This document shows, in pieces, positions 42,873-51,036 of a stretch of 64,000 nt of DNA. The notes beneath the pieces were generated by a model. It did not search any database and was not told the origin of the DNA. It saw only the letters and a program-made list of their open reading frames with translations. The first letter of the stretch is position 1; each line of letters begins with the position of its first letter. Source of the DNA: Peredibacter sp045999315. Its GTDB lineage: Bacteria > Bdellovibrionota > Bacteriovoracia > Bacteriovoracales > Bacteriovoracaceae. The stretch is taken from the NCBI RefSeq assembly GCF_045999315.1, contig NZ_CP174607.1, positions 3,534,001 to 3,598,000 on the forward strand. The letters run 5' to 3'. The position numbers and the translations under genes are program-made.

Positions 42873-43526
42873 ATGGAAAAGCTAGAAAACGATCTGGAAA
42901 TTGATAACCTGCCAAACCGCCTGACCTTCTTCAGGATGCTCATGATTCCAATCGTCGTGTTGGCCCTGTATTTCACAGAAGACACGCCCCACTGGCTAAT
43001 GCCTTACCAAGGGTGGCTGGGACATATCGCTTGTTGGATTTTTGTTGTGGCAAGTATCACAGATTTTCTTGATGGTTATATTGCACGCAAGCGCAACATT
43101 GTGACGGTCTTTGGATCATTTCTGGATCCGATTGCTGATAAATTTCTGGTGGTATCGGCCCTGATTATGCTCATGGGTCTTGATCGTGTTCATCCGATCG
43201 TAGTGATCATTCTAGTTTTGCGTGAAATGTATATGACGTCTCTTCGCCTGCTCGCCATGACAGAGGACGTAGATGTTCCTGTGAGTAACATGGGGAAATG
43301 GAAAACCGGAACTCAAATGGTGGCAACACCGATGCTCATGGTTTATGACGATTTCCTGGGCATTGATACCGCTTTTGTGGGAACCATTTTAATCTACATC
43401 GCTGCTCTTCTTTCGCTCTGGTCGGCCCTAAAATATTCGCTTTCTATGGTCAAAAAACTTCAAGAGAAACGGGCCGAGAAAAAGCGCATGAAAAAAGAGC
43501 AAAAACTTACGAGAGAGGCCACGTGA
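42873..43526 (+). CDS. pgsA: CDP-alcohol phosphatidyltransferase (PgsA-like)
   Basis: 217 residues from the ATG at 42873; the frame also has a TTG at 42855. It carries the CDP-OH-P signature D-x2-DG-x2-AR-x8-G-x3-D-x3-D as TDFLDGYIARKRNIVTVFG followed by SFLDPIADK. Four to five membrane helices; LPNRLTFFRMLMIP at the start is typical of phosphatidylglycerophosphate synthase. The product feeds phosphatidylglycerol and then cardiolipin (cls at 9549). The basic C-terminal tail is long. It overlaps serB by 4 bp. Confidence 0.9.
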   Translation: MEKLENDLEIDNLPNRLTFFRMLMIPIVVLALYFTEDTPHWLMPYQGWLGHIACWIFVVASITDFLDGYIARKRNIVTVFGSFLDPIADKFLVVSALIMLMGLDRVHPIVVIILVLREMYMTSLRLLAMTEDVDVPVSNMGKWKTGTQMVATPMLMVYDDFLGIDTAFVGTILIYIAALLSLWSALKYSLSMVKKLQEKRAEKKRMKKEQKLTREAT

Positions 43527-44440
43527 GTAAGTTTGTTCTCTGTTGTGTTTCAACGACAGCGATTAAAGAAAGCTTCCATCGGGAGCTGACTGATCTTTTA
43601 AACAGACATCATGCTCAAACTGAAAAGCACATTCATTTGTCCCAAGAAGGTCTTTGGGCCCTGGACATGCCAGTGATTTTTTCTGATCCCAATGATGCTA
43701 AAAATATTAAATTTGAACTCATCGACCTCTCCAATAAATATCAGGTCGACATGGCCCTCTTGCCGGATCACCCATCTCGCACGAACCGAAAGCTGATTGT
43801 TTTTGATATGGACGCGACCTTGATTAAGCAAGAAGTGATCAATGAGCTCGCTGACGCCAACAATGTTGGTGATAAGGTGAAAGAAATCACTGTGCGCGCC
43901 ATGAATGGTGACATGACTTTTGATGAATCACTAAAGACCAGAGTTTCATTCTTAAAAGGGCTTCATCGCTCTAAGATGGAAGAGATTCTTGCTCGCCTGG
44001 AACTTAATCCAGGTGTGGCCAAACTCATTAAAGAAGTTCAAAAACTTGGCTATAAGACCGCCATTATCTCAGGTGGCTTTAAGTACTTCGCTGAAAGCTT
44101 CCGTGAACGTCTTAAAATGGACTACGCCTTCGCCAATGATCTGGAATGGGATGGAGATGTTCTGACCGGACGAGTATCAGGGCCAGTGGTGAATGCTGAA
44201 GAGAAAGCACGTCTTTTAAAAGTTCTCGCTGAAAAAGAAAATCTCACTCTTGAACAAGTGGTGGCCGTAGGCGATGGTGCTAACGACATCCCAATGCTTC
44301 TCACCGCTGGTTTTGGAATTGCCTTCCACGCCAAAGAAAAAGTGAAGAGAACGGCCAATCATCAAATGGGCTTTGGCCCCATGAGTATCATCCTCTACTT
44401 CCTTGGCGTACCCGGAGATCACCGAGATGAAGCTATATAA
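43523..44440 (+). CDS. serB: phosphoserine phosphatase
   Basis: 305 residues. HAD fold with catalytic D95-x-D97 in VFDMDATLIKQEVINELA, motif II around IISGGFKYF, the Lys region, and motif III VVAVGDGANDIPML. About 85 N-terminal residues form an ACT-like domain (FVLCCVSTTAIKESFHRELTDLL). It makes L-serine from phosphoserine. The start overlaps the pgsA stop by 4 bp (GTGA), and the next gene starts before its stop, so three genes are coupled. Confidence 0.94.
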   Translation: MSKFVLCCVSTTAIKESFHRELTDLLNRHHAQTEKHIHLSQEGLWALDMPVIFSDPNDAKNIKFELIDLSNKYQVDMALLPDHPSRTNRKLIVFDMDATLIKQEVINELADANNVGDKVKEITVRAMNGDMTFDESLKTRVSFLKGLHRSKMEEILARLELNPGVAKLIKEVQKLGYKTAIISGGFKYFAESFRERLKMDYAFANDLEWDGDVLTGRVSGPVVNAEEKARLLKVLAEKENLTLEQVVAVGDGANDIPMLLTAGFGIAFHAKEKVKRTANHQMGFGPMSIILYFLGVPGDHRDEAI

Positions 44441-45041
44441 GAACCTCTCTTCCGCCTCTCAAGCTCGAGAAGATGTTACGGCCTTAAAAATCTCCGTTAA
44501 GGGCGAAGAATTTCCTTCGGAACTTTTAGATTTTCCCAATCTTGAAGAACTATATCTCGAGGGAAATTGCAAAAAATTTCCCGACACGGGGATCACTTGG
44601 GAAAAACTAAAAATTCTCTCTATTAAGTGGCCAGGTTTTACAGGGGACCTGAGTTCTCTCTTTCGTTTACCTCGTCTTGAGAATTTGAAAATCATCGAGA
44701 CACCCTTAAAGACCTTTCTTCTTCCCTTAGGAAATGCGCCCGCTCCTATAAAGTCTCTCACCATAAAAGATTGCGGCCTAAAATCCCTTCCGGAAGAAAT
44801 GGGAATGCTTCAATCACTCTCTGAGGCAAATTTCTCAGGGAATAATTTAAGTGCGCTCCCTCATGGTCTTTTGGATCTTAAATTTTTGAAGCGTTTAAAT
44901 CTTGATCACAATCAGTTTCAGATCTTTCCTGATCTGATTAAAAAGATGCCTAATCTTTCTCACCTCTCGATTGATCACAATCCTTTCCCTGATGACGAAA
45001 AAGATCGCATTCAAAGAATCTTCCATATTTGGATCAATTGA
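44427..45041 (+). CDS. leucine-rich repeat protein
   Basis: 204 residues from the ATG at 44427 (GGAG 9 bp upstream), overlapping the serB stop by 14 bp. At least six LRR units of about 22-24 residues: FPNLEELYLEGN, WEKLKILSIKWP, LPRLENLKIIET, PIKSLTIKDCGLKSLPEE, LQSLSEANFSGNNLSALPHG, LKFLKRLNLDHNQFQIFPD and MPNLSHLSIDHNPF. No signal peptide, so cytoplasmic. Probably a protein-interaction module; partner unknown. Confidence 0.85.
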   Translation: MKLYKNLSSASQAREDVTALKISVKGEEFPSELLDFPNLEELYLEGNCKKFPDTGITWEKLKILSIKWPGFTGDLSSLFRLPRLENLKIIETPLKTFLLPLGNAPAPIKSLTIKDCGLKSLPEEMGMLQSLSEANFSGNNLSALPHGLLDLKFLKRLNLDHNQFQIFPDLIKKMPNLSHLSIDHNPFPDDEKDRIQRIFHIWIN

Positions 45042-45205
45042 TCTTTTGTAAGGCCCTTTTTACCCACCTTTAAGCCATGCATAGAAATGTTAAGATTTTA
45101 TTCACTAAGCGGCGATGTTTTAAGATGTTGCTAAACTTTTTGACACCATTTTTAAAAGTTATCCGTTTAACCCACTGAATTTGCTACAAGCTCCGCAAGA
45201 AGCGT

Positions 45206-45222
45206 CTGGCCTGCAGTGTGCA
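45206..45222 (+). promoter_or_regulatory. weak sigma-54-like element before the pilin gene
   Basis: TGGCCT-N5-GTGCA has GG and GC separated by exactly 10 bp, as in -24/-12 promoters, 46 bp before the ATG at 45268. The -12 half is only a partial match to TTGCW. The 226-bp gap also holds a TTGACA at 45140 with no good -10. Confidence 0.3.
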
Positions 45223-45267
45223 CTAGTTGGATCAACAATCATAAAAGTGTCTAAAGGAGACCAATAT

Positions 45268-45732
45268 ATGAAACGCGCGCTTCTTACTCTTGCTGTAGCT
45301 ACTCTTTCTACCGCTGCCTTCTCGGCCACATCAGCTGATCTTCTTTTAAAGGGTGTCGTGGCCCCGATTCTGGAAGTATCAATCGCTCACGAGACTTTGG
45401 CCTCAAACCTTCCTCTCGATCGCCAGGTGAATAACGAGAAAGTCGGGACAATCACCGAAAAATCGAACTCACCTACTGGTTATAAAATCAAGGCCCGCTC
45501 TGCTAAAGGCGGAAAACTGGTAAACTCATCTGATCTGAATAGCTACGTACAATACACTCTGACATATCAAGGAAGTAACGTTCCTCTAAATACTTCTGCG
45601 ACTGAGGTTTACAACACGGCCAATATCCGTGGAACAAACTCGAAAGACCTGAAAATCTCGTACAATCAACCTTCTAACCTCTCTGCAGGTTCTTACGAAG
45701 ATACAGTAACCTTCACTATTGAGACCAACTAG
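45268..45732 (+). CDS. major pilin subunit of a chaperone-usher system
   Basis: 154 residues from the ATG at 45268 (AAGGAGA 7 bp upstream). Signal peptide to FSA-TSAD. The mature chain begins with a donor-strand-like segment (SADLLLKGVVAPILEVSI) and continues as an Ig-like beta sandwich ending in SAGSYEDTVTFTIETN, the terminal strand normal for spore-coat-U/CU pilins. Its C-terminal half resembles that of the tip protein at 49112. First gene of the pilus operon; a terminator follows after 33 bp, so it may be made in excess. Confidence 0.82.
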   Translation: MKRALLTLAVATLSTAAFSATSADLLLKGVVAPILEVSIAHETLASNLPLDRQVNNEKVGTITEKSNSPTGYKIKARSAKGGKLVNSSDLNSYVQYTLTYQGSNVPLNTSATEVYNTANIRGTNSKDLKISYNQPSNLSAGSYEDTVTFTIETN

Positions 45733-45740
45733 TACCAGAC

Positions 45741-45767
45741 TAAAGTAATCAGCATTTATTCCGATAA
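45741..45767 (+). promoter_or_regulatory. FliA (sigma-28)-like promoter motif inside the pilus operon
   Basis: TAAAGTAA (45741-45748), 11 bp, TCCGATAA (45760-45767). This is the closest match in the window to TAAAGTTT-N11-GCCGATAA. The expected start site, about 45774, is just before the ATG of the mini-pilin (45777) and inside the terminator hairpin. Confidence 0.55.
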
Positions 45768-45800
45768 GCCCGAGGTATGAAAACTACGCTCGGGCTTTTT
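45766..45800 (+). terminator. intrinsic terminator/attenuator containing a start codon
   Basis: AAGCCCGAG (45766-45774) pairs perfectly with CTCGGGCTT (45789-45797) and is followed by a T-run to 45800. The 14-nt loop carries the ATG of the 75-residue gene and can itself add a 3-bp GTA/TAC stem. It would stop most transcripts from the major pilin. A transcript begun at the overlapping FliA-like promoter would lack most of the 5' arm and so could not form it. Confidence 0.8.
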
Positions 45801-46004
45801 CTGTTAATGATGTCCTTTTCAACCTCGGCCGGAACCACCGACTCACTTTTCCTTCGAGCAGTCGTTCCACAAAAGGTCTCAGTAAAGATCAACAAATATG
45901 GAAAACCTGAACTTCAAACTAACTCGAAACATTCAGTCGGAAATCCTCACCTTAAAACCATCAGGACCAGTCACTCTTACGTCGTAGCAGTTATTCAACC
46001 GTAA
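45777..46004 (+). CDS. mini-pilin, short paralogue of the major subunit
   Basis: 75 residues. Signal peptide MKTTLGLFLLMMSFSTSA-GTTD. The mature 57 residues start TTDSLFLRAVVPQKVSVKI, matching the major pilin's SADLLLKGVVAPILEVSI, then end after SHSYVVAVIQP. It is therefore about half a pilin domain: either a minor cap or terminator subunit, or a decayed copy. The start codon lies in the terminator loop. The weak ribosome site (GAGGT touching the ATG) fits leaderless or near-leaderless translation. Confidence 0.6.
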   Translation: MKTTLGLFLLMMSFSTSAGTTDSLFLRAVVPQKVSVKINKYGKPELQTNSKHSVGNPHLKTIRTSHSYVVAVIQP

Positions 46005-46057
46005 TTCGTAGATTAAGATCTCCCTCTCACATATAATTATTAAGAAGGAGCTCATGA

Positions 46058-46744
46058 ATGAACCGGATAATAATTTTTTCTTTACCATTTCTTTTGTCAT
46101 TCACTTTTTCCCCTATGTCTCAAACCATTGATCTGGGTGAGAAACAAAAGGCCACACAGTACTTAATTGAGAACGACTCTGACCAAAAAATGGCCATCGA
46201 GCTTTCAGTGAAAGAACGCAAAATGGATGAGAAAGGAGAAGAGACTATTTCTCCCACTACGGAGATGACGATCTTTCCTCCACAGATCATCATCCAACCT
46301 GGTGACAAGAGAACCATTCGCGTGAACTGGATCGGGAAAGATGTCCCTTCAAGCGAGAAAAACTTCCGTGTGATTGCTGAACAACTTGATTTGAAAGTCG
46401 ACAATAAAACGAAAAACAAATCCGGTGTGAAGATGCTCATGAAGTATATGGCCACACTTTATCTCACTCCGGAAGATGCACAGGCCAATCTCTCTATTTC
46501 CGCTTTTGAAAAGAAAGGAAATGAGCTGATCCTCACAATTGAGAACTCGGGCAATCGCCATAAGATTCTGGCCGAACCAAAAATAACTTTCGCAAGTGAC
46601 GACAAAAAAGTTCTTCTTGAAAAAGGCGACCTAAACGGAGTTACAGGCGAAAATGTTCTTGGAAATAGTAAAAGAACTTTCGTCCTAAAAACCACAAAAG
46701 CGATCCCTTCAAAATCAAAAGCGACCATCAAAGTTAATGACTAA
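46058..46744 (+). CDS. periplasmic pilus chaperone
   Basis: 228 residues with a signal peptide (to about residue 21). PapD-type two-domain fold: the first domain holds ATQYLIENDSDQKMAIELSV, then the G1-like IFPPQIIIQPGDKRTIRVNWIG, and FRVIAEQL. The second domain begins near LYLTPEDAQANLSI. It donates a strand to newly exported pilins and delivers them to the usher. AAGGAG lies upstream of the ATG. It overlaps the usher gene by 8 bp. Confidence 0.88.
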   Translation: MNRIIIFSLPFLLSFTFSPMSQTIDLGEKQKATQYLIENDSDQKMAIELSVKERKMDEKGEETISPTTEMTIFPPQIIIQPGDKRTIRVNWIGKDVPSSEKNFRVIAEQLDLKVDNKTKNKSGVKMLMKYMATLYLTPEDAQANLSISAFEKKGNELILTIENSGNRHKILAEPKITFASDDKKVLLEKGDLNGVTGENVLGNSKRTFVLKTTKAIPSKSKATIKVND

Positions 46745-49115
46745 AATTCTTTTTTTGGTCTTACTAAGTCTCGGCGCTTGGAGCGCTGCCTTTGGTAGTG
46801 AACTCCAGCAATACGCCTATGAGGCCAATCTTCCTCTCTATGACGAAGACAATGACCTCGGAGACGTGACGGTCGAAATTGAGGGGGAGAAAGTCATATT
46901 CATTGATCGGGATGATTTAAAGAACGTTCTTCAAGATGTTCTTAAAGACGACACTCTGAGATCACTAGATAAACTTCCCAAGAAAGTTCGACCAGACATC
47001 CTTCCTTTTGCCGTGGTCTTCAGTCCGGAAGAGCTGAAACTTTTGGCAAGCCTTGGACTCGAAATCAAATCGCGCAAGAAAACTGATTTGGGCGTGAATC
47101 TCGAGGAAGAAAAGCGTCTGGCCCTTCGTCCTGCTCCTTTCGGTGGGGCCATCAACTATCGCTTAGAAAAAAATTGGGCCCATGAGGATCTCGGTGGAGA
47201 TTACTTTGATGGTCAGTTTAATTCTTTCATGAACTTAAACTCTTTAGTTCTAGAGAATCAAACTTACTATCAAGACAACAAGGAGAATCCTTGGTTTCGT
47301 GGAGACACACGTCTTGTAAAAGACTTTGAGAAGAGTCAAATCCGCGCCCAGGCCGGAGATGTTTATCCTCAGATTCAAGGTTTCATGGCACCTCATCCAA
47401 TGGGTGGGATCAATATCGCAAGAAACTTTACTCTCAATCCCTACCGCCTTCCCTACCCGACCGGAAACCAGAACTTCACACTGAAGTCGCGCTCGTTTGT
47501 GAAGTACTTTGTAAACTCAGTACTAGTGAAATCGGAATATCTTCCGGCCGGTAATTATACCGCCAAAGATATCCCACTCAATAACGGTCTTAACACCGTC
47601 TTGATTGAGGCGACTGATGATCTTGGACAAAAACAAGTCTTCGTTTTTCGCGCTTCATCCAGCATCAGTCTCTTAAACGAAGGTGAAAGCCGTTTCGATC
47701 TCTCTTATGGTGTGCCGTTTTTAGACAGTGCCACTAAGAGACAATACCTGGAAGGAGATGGAAAAATATTTTCAGGTTTCTTCCAATACGGTTTTTCTTC
47801 TCTCCTTTCTTCATCCGTTTATCTTCAAAATCAAAATGACTTTAATCTTACGGGTGCAGAAGTCATTAATGCCACGGCCATTGGTAACTTTACTTTGGGT
47901 GGTGCGCACTCAATGCTAGGTGAAATAGATGGGAATGCAGCAAGCGTTGGTTATCAACTTGTGACTCAAGGCCAGAAGTGGTTTGACTCTCACACGCTGG
48001 GACTTCGTTATGAGTTCCGTTCCGAGGATTTCAAAACCACTCTCCTGGATGTGACTTCATCTGTTCAAAACGCTTACGCTGCCACTTATACCGTTCCCAT
48101 TGGAAGTCATATTACTCTTGCCATGGGTGGTAACTACGGTGACGTGAGAAACAATGATCTCGAAAACCGCTATGGGTATGATGCCAGTATGAGCTTCAGG
48201 CTCTTTAATCAGCACAACGTATCTGTTTATGTGAGCCGCAATCGCGATGAGTTTAAGAAATGGAATGATGTGGCCTATGTGTTTTTCACCTTCATGTTTC
48301 CTGAATCAAATAACTTTGTTTCGGGCCTTTACGATTACAACAAAGAAACAGTGAAAGCGACTCTTCTTCGTGATAACCAGAATCGTCTTTATAAGGCCCG
48401 CGCCCAGGCCATTGCTGAGTATGGAGCTGATAAACAGAACGGTGAGGTGGATCTTTCTTACCCAACTCCTGTGGGTGACTTCGGTGGAAGGATCACAGGG
48501 AACCGCTTAACAGAAAACAATCAGACCATTGGACGCGGAAGTGCTCGAATCAATTCCGCGCTTGTCTTTGCGTATGATGATGGTGAGTTTGGTGGAGGAA
48601 TCTCCCGACCTATTCCCGGAAGCTTTGTGCTCTTTAAACCTGAGACTCGCTTAAAAGATCAAAAGATCGGACTGAAATCAACGTCACCATTTACCGAAGC
48701 TGAATCAGGTCTCTTTGATGAGATCGTCTTTAGTAACCTTATTGCCTATCAGTACCGAGACATCCAGCTTGATCCGACGTTCCTTGATCCGGGACGTACT
48801 CTCGTGAAAGAAAAGTTCATGCTCTACCCGACTTATCGTAGTGCACACTTAATTACACTGAGAGAACGTGGAGCGGTTGTTGTCACTGGAACGATTTTAA
48901 ATGCTGACGGATCTCCTCTCTCACTTCAAGTGGGAAGTCTTAATGATATTCCGTTTTTCACCAACAGCGGCGGTATGATTTTTATCGAAGGTGTTGAACC
49001 AGGACGTTATGAAATTTCACTACCTGATCGTGAGGAGAAAATTCCAGTGTTCGTAAATGAAGATGATAAGGGCATGAAAAATCTTGGCACAATCCAATTG
49101 AAGGATGAACGATGA
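46737..49115 (+). CDS. outer-membrane pilus usher
   Basis: 792 residues with a signal peptide (AFG-SELQ). N-terminal periplasmic domain (about 20-135), then a 24-strand-type barrel with ushers' hallmarks: GDVYPQIQGFMAPHPMGGINIARN, SRSFVKYFVNSVLVKSEYLPAGNY (plug start) and NGLNTVLIEATDDLGQ. A C-terminal beta domain is present (about 720-792, VVTGTILNADGSPLSLQ). It is the assembly pore for the pilus. It overlaps the chaperone gene upstream and the tip gene downstream (4 bp). Confidence 0.9.
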   Translation: MTKILFLVLLSLGAWSAAFGSELQQYAYEANLPLYDEDNDLGDVTVEIEGEKVIFIDRDDLKNVLQDVLKDDTLRSLDKLPKKVRPDILPFAVVFSPEELKLLASLGLEIKSRKKTDLGVNLEEEKRLALRPAPFGGAINYRLEKNWAHEDLGGDYFDGQFNSFMNLNSLVLENQTYYQDNKENPWFRGDTRLVKDFEKSQIRAQAGDVYPQIQGFMAPHPMGGINIARNFTLNPYRLPYPTGNQNFTLKSRSFVKYFVNSVLVKSEYLPAGNYTAKDIPLNNGLNTVLIEATDDLGQKQVFVFRASSSISLLNEGESRFDLSYGVPFLDSATKRQYLEGDGKIFSGFFQYGFSSLLSSSVYLQNQNDFNLTGAEVINATAIGNFTLGGAHSMLGEIDGNAASVGYQLVTQGQKWFDSHTLGLRYEFRSEDFKTTLLDVTSSVQNAYAATYTVPIGSHITLAMGGNYGDVRNNDLENRYGYDASMSFRLFNQHNVSVYVSRNRDEFKKWNDVAYVFFTFMFPESNNFVSGLYDYNKETVKATLLRDNQNRLYKARAQAIAEYGADKQNGEVDLSYPTPVGDFGGRITGNRLTENNQTIGRGSARINSALVFAYDDGEFGGGISRPIPGSFVLFKPETRLKDQKIGLKSTSPFTEAESGLFDEIVFSNLIAYQYRDIQLDPTFLDPGRTLVKEKFMLYPTYRSAHLITLRERGAVVVTGTILNADGSPLSLQVGSLNDIPFFTNSGGMIFIEGVEPGRYEISLPDREEKIPVFVNEDDKGMKNLGTIQLKDER

Positions 49116-50035
49116 AAAGAATCTTAGGGATGATGGGTCTTTTACTCTCTCTCACAGTTTTGGCAGATCCCGAGTGTGAGTATCGTCTCACTCTTTCAAA
49201 TGCCACTGTACAAGTGACGGAAGAATCTCAAGTGGTGGAGCTTACCGCTTCTCTTTATCGAGGGCTAGATTCATCTGAAAGTAGCCGTTGTGATAATTTC
49301 CGGATCTTTTTTAGTAAGGGTCTCGCCAACTCTTACCAACGCCGGGCCTACACCAGTTTGGGCCAGTACATGAATTATAATCTTCATCGAAACAATAATC
49401 AGACGGGCATTCTGAAAGATTTTGGAGATGCCATTAACGTCAATGAATTCCTTGAAGGGAATTCACCTAGTCGCAACAATACTTACACTCAAAAATTTTA
49501 CCTGGCCGTTCCTGGACTCTCCTCCACCAACTCAAAAGGAATTTACATAGATAATATCCAGGCGTCGGTTTACGCGTTTAAACCGTCCAGCGGAAAATAC
49601 CTTTATGAGGACAGCGCCTCTTTTACCGCCTACTTTTTTATTCCTTCCAATATAGACGTCAGTCTCGTCGATGAGGGAGGTACATTTGATGTCACATCAA
49701 CCTCTAAGGTCATCGACTTCGGAAATCTTGAAAAGGGCCAACAAAAGGGCGTGGATTTAAGAGTCGTGTCGAATTCATCGTACAAGGTAAGACTGTCATC
49801 TGCGAATGGCAGCAAACTTAAAGGTCCCGGAACTTCAGTGGTAAACTACTCCCTTAAAGTAGATGGCGGCCCCGTTAGTCTTCCGGCCAATACACCGGTT
49901 GAAATAGGATCAGGCTGGGCCACCACCAGTGCGGGCGACAAGTACAATTTAAAGTTTCAGATTTTGGATGAGACCAAGGATCTTCAATCAGGACTGTATC
50001 AGGACAACATCACTATTACGGCCATTGCTAACTAG
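49112..50035 (+). CDS. pilus tip adhesin, two-domain
   Basis: 307 residues with a signal peptide (LA-DPECEY). Residues about 19-185 form a distinct domain with one predicted disulfide (C22/C60) and no pilin pattern, probably the receptor-binding head. Residues about 190-307 resemble the major pilin (SSYKVRLSSANGSKL, then QSGLYQDNITITAIAN). Head plus pilin domain is the layout of tip adhesins such as CsuE. Last gene of the operon. The stop overlaps the convergent MBL gene by 4 bp. Confidence 0.75.
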   Translation: MKRILGMMGLLLSLTVLADPECEYRLTLSNATVQVTEESQVVELTASLYRGLDSSESSRCDNFRIFFSKGLANSYQRRAYTSLGQYMNYNLHRNNNQTGILKDFGDAINVNEFLEGNSPSRNNTYTQKFYLAVPGLSSTNSKGIYIDNIQASVYAFKPSSGKYLYEDSASFTAYFFIPSNIDVSLVDEGGTFDVTSTSKVIDFGNLEKGQQKGVDLRVVSNSSYKVRLSSANGSKLKGPGTSVVNYSLKVDGGPVSLPANTPVEIGSGWATTSAGDKYNLKFQILDETKDLQSGLYQDNITITAIAN

Positions 50036-51036
50036 TATGAGAGTCCTTGTCCCTGCTCCAGAATACCAAATTTGTCTTCGGAGATTTTGTATTGCTCGCG
50101 GGCGAGCTTAAGGTCTCTTTCCGGTTCATCTATTCCTTCATCCGCCATTTGAAATGTCCCGTAGTGCATGGCAATTGAACGATTGCTACCGAGATCAATG
50201 TGGGCCTTCACGGCGTCTTCTGGATTCATATGGTGAAAGCGCATGAACCACTGAGGCTTATAGGCCCCAATCGGTAAGAGGGCCAGATCCGGAGCACCTA
50301 GACGGCTTTTAACATCCAGGAAATGTTTCCCATAGCCTGTGTCTCCTGCGAAATAGACCTTCGTCGCTCCACTATCCATCATGAAACTTCCCCAGAGAGA
50401 TTCGTTTTTGTCCCACAGACTCCGGGCCGACCAGTGCTGAGAAGGAGCAAAAATAAACCGCAGGTCTTTGACCCGAACTTCTTCCCACCAATCCATCGCC
50501 TTTACGTTCTGAATCCCTTCTTTTAAAAGCAGGCGTTCATCCCCTAGAGCCACTAAAAAAAGCGGATGAAATTTTGCGTCCAATTTTTTTATGGTTTCAA
50601 GATCAAGATGGTCATAGTGATTATGAGAAATCACCACCACATCAATTTTAGGCAGAATATCTAACGGAATCCCCGGCTCTTTAACACGTTTAGGTCCGGC
50701 GAAAGTAAAAGGACTTGTGCGTTCAGAATAAACAGGATCAGTGAGAACATTGAGACCGGGAAATTGTAACAAGAAAGTCGAATGATTGATCCATGTGGCA
50801 CTCACTTTCTCATCAGGCGCCAACATTCTTAGAGGAAAATTTTTAATGGGAACATTTTTGGGCCATTCGACCCGAGCGTTGGTCATTTTCCATTTTAAAA
50901 CCTGCCAGAATGACTTTAAATCATTCTGGCCCGGGTTTAAAAACGTTTTACCGTTATAGTGATCGGAAGTTTTATATGTCTCAGACATAGATTCCAAACT
51001 TAACGTTATCAAGAGGAGACAAATCAGACTCTTCAT
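50032..51036 (-). CDS. exported MBL-fold hydrolase (NAPE-PLD/UlaG-like)
   Basis: 334 residues with a signal peptide (SMS-ETYK). Metallo-beta-lactamase fold: STFLLQFPGLNVLTDPVYS, the metal motif SHNHYDHLD (HxHxDH), VYFAGDTGYGKHF and AMHYGTFQMADE. The pattern 'TWINHST...DPVYSERTSPF..GPKR' is typical of the NAPE-PLD-like group, which cleaves phospholipid-type phosphodiesters or related substrates; the actual substrate is unknown. Its ATG shares a base with the clp stop (TAATG), so translation is coupled. Confidence 0.85.
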   Translation of the reverse strand: MKSLICLLLITLSLESMSETYKTSDHYNGKTFLNPGQNDLKSFWQVLKWKMTNARVEWPKNVPIKNFPLRMLAPDEKVSATWINHSTFLLQFPGLNVLTDPVYSERTSPFTFAGPKRVKEPGIPLDILPKIDVVVISHNHYDHLDLETIKKLDAKFHPLFLVALGDERLLLKEGIQNVKAMDWWEEVRVKDLRFIFAPSQHWSARSLWDKNESLWGSFMMDSGATKVYFAGDTGYGKHFLDVKSRLGAPDLALLPIGAYKPQWFMRFHHMNPEDAVKAHIDLGSNRSIAMHYGTFQMADEGIDEPERDLKLAREQYKISEDKFGILEQGQGLSY

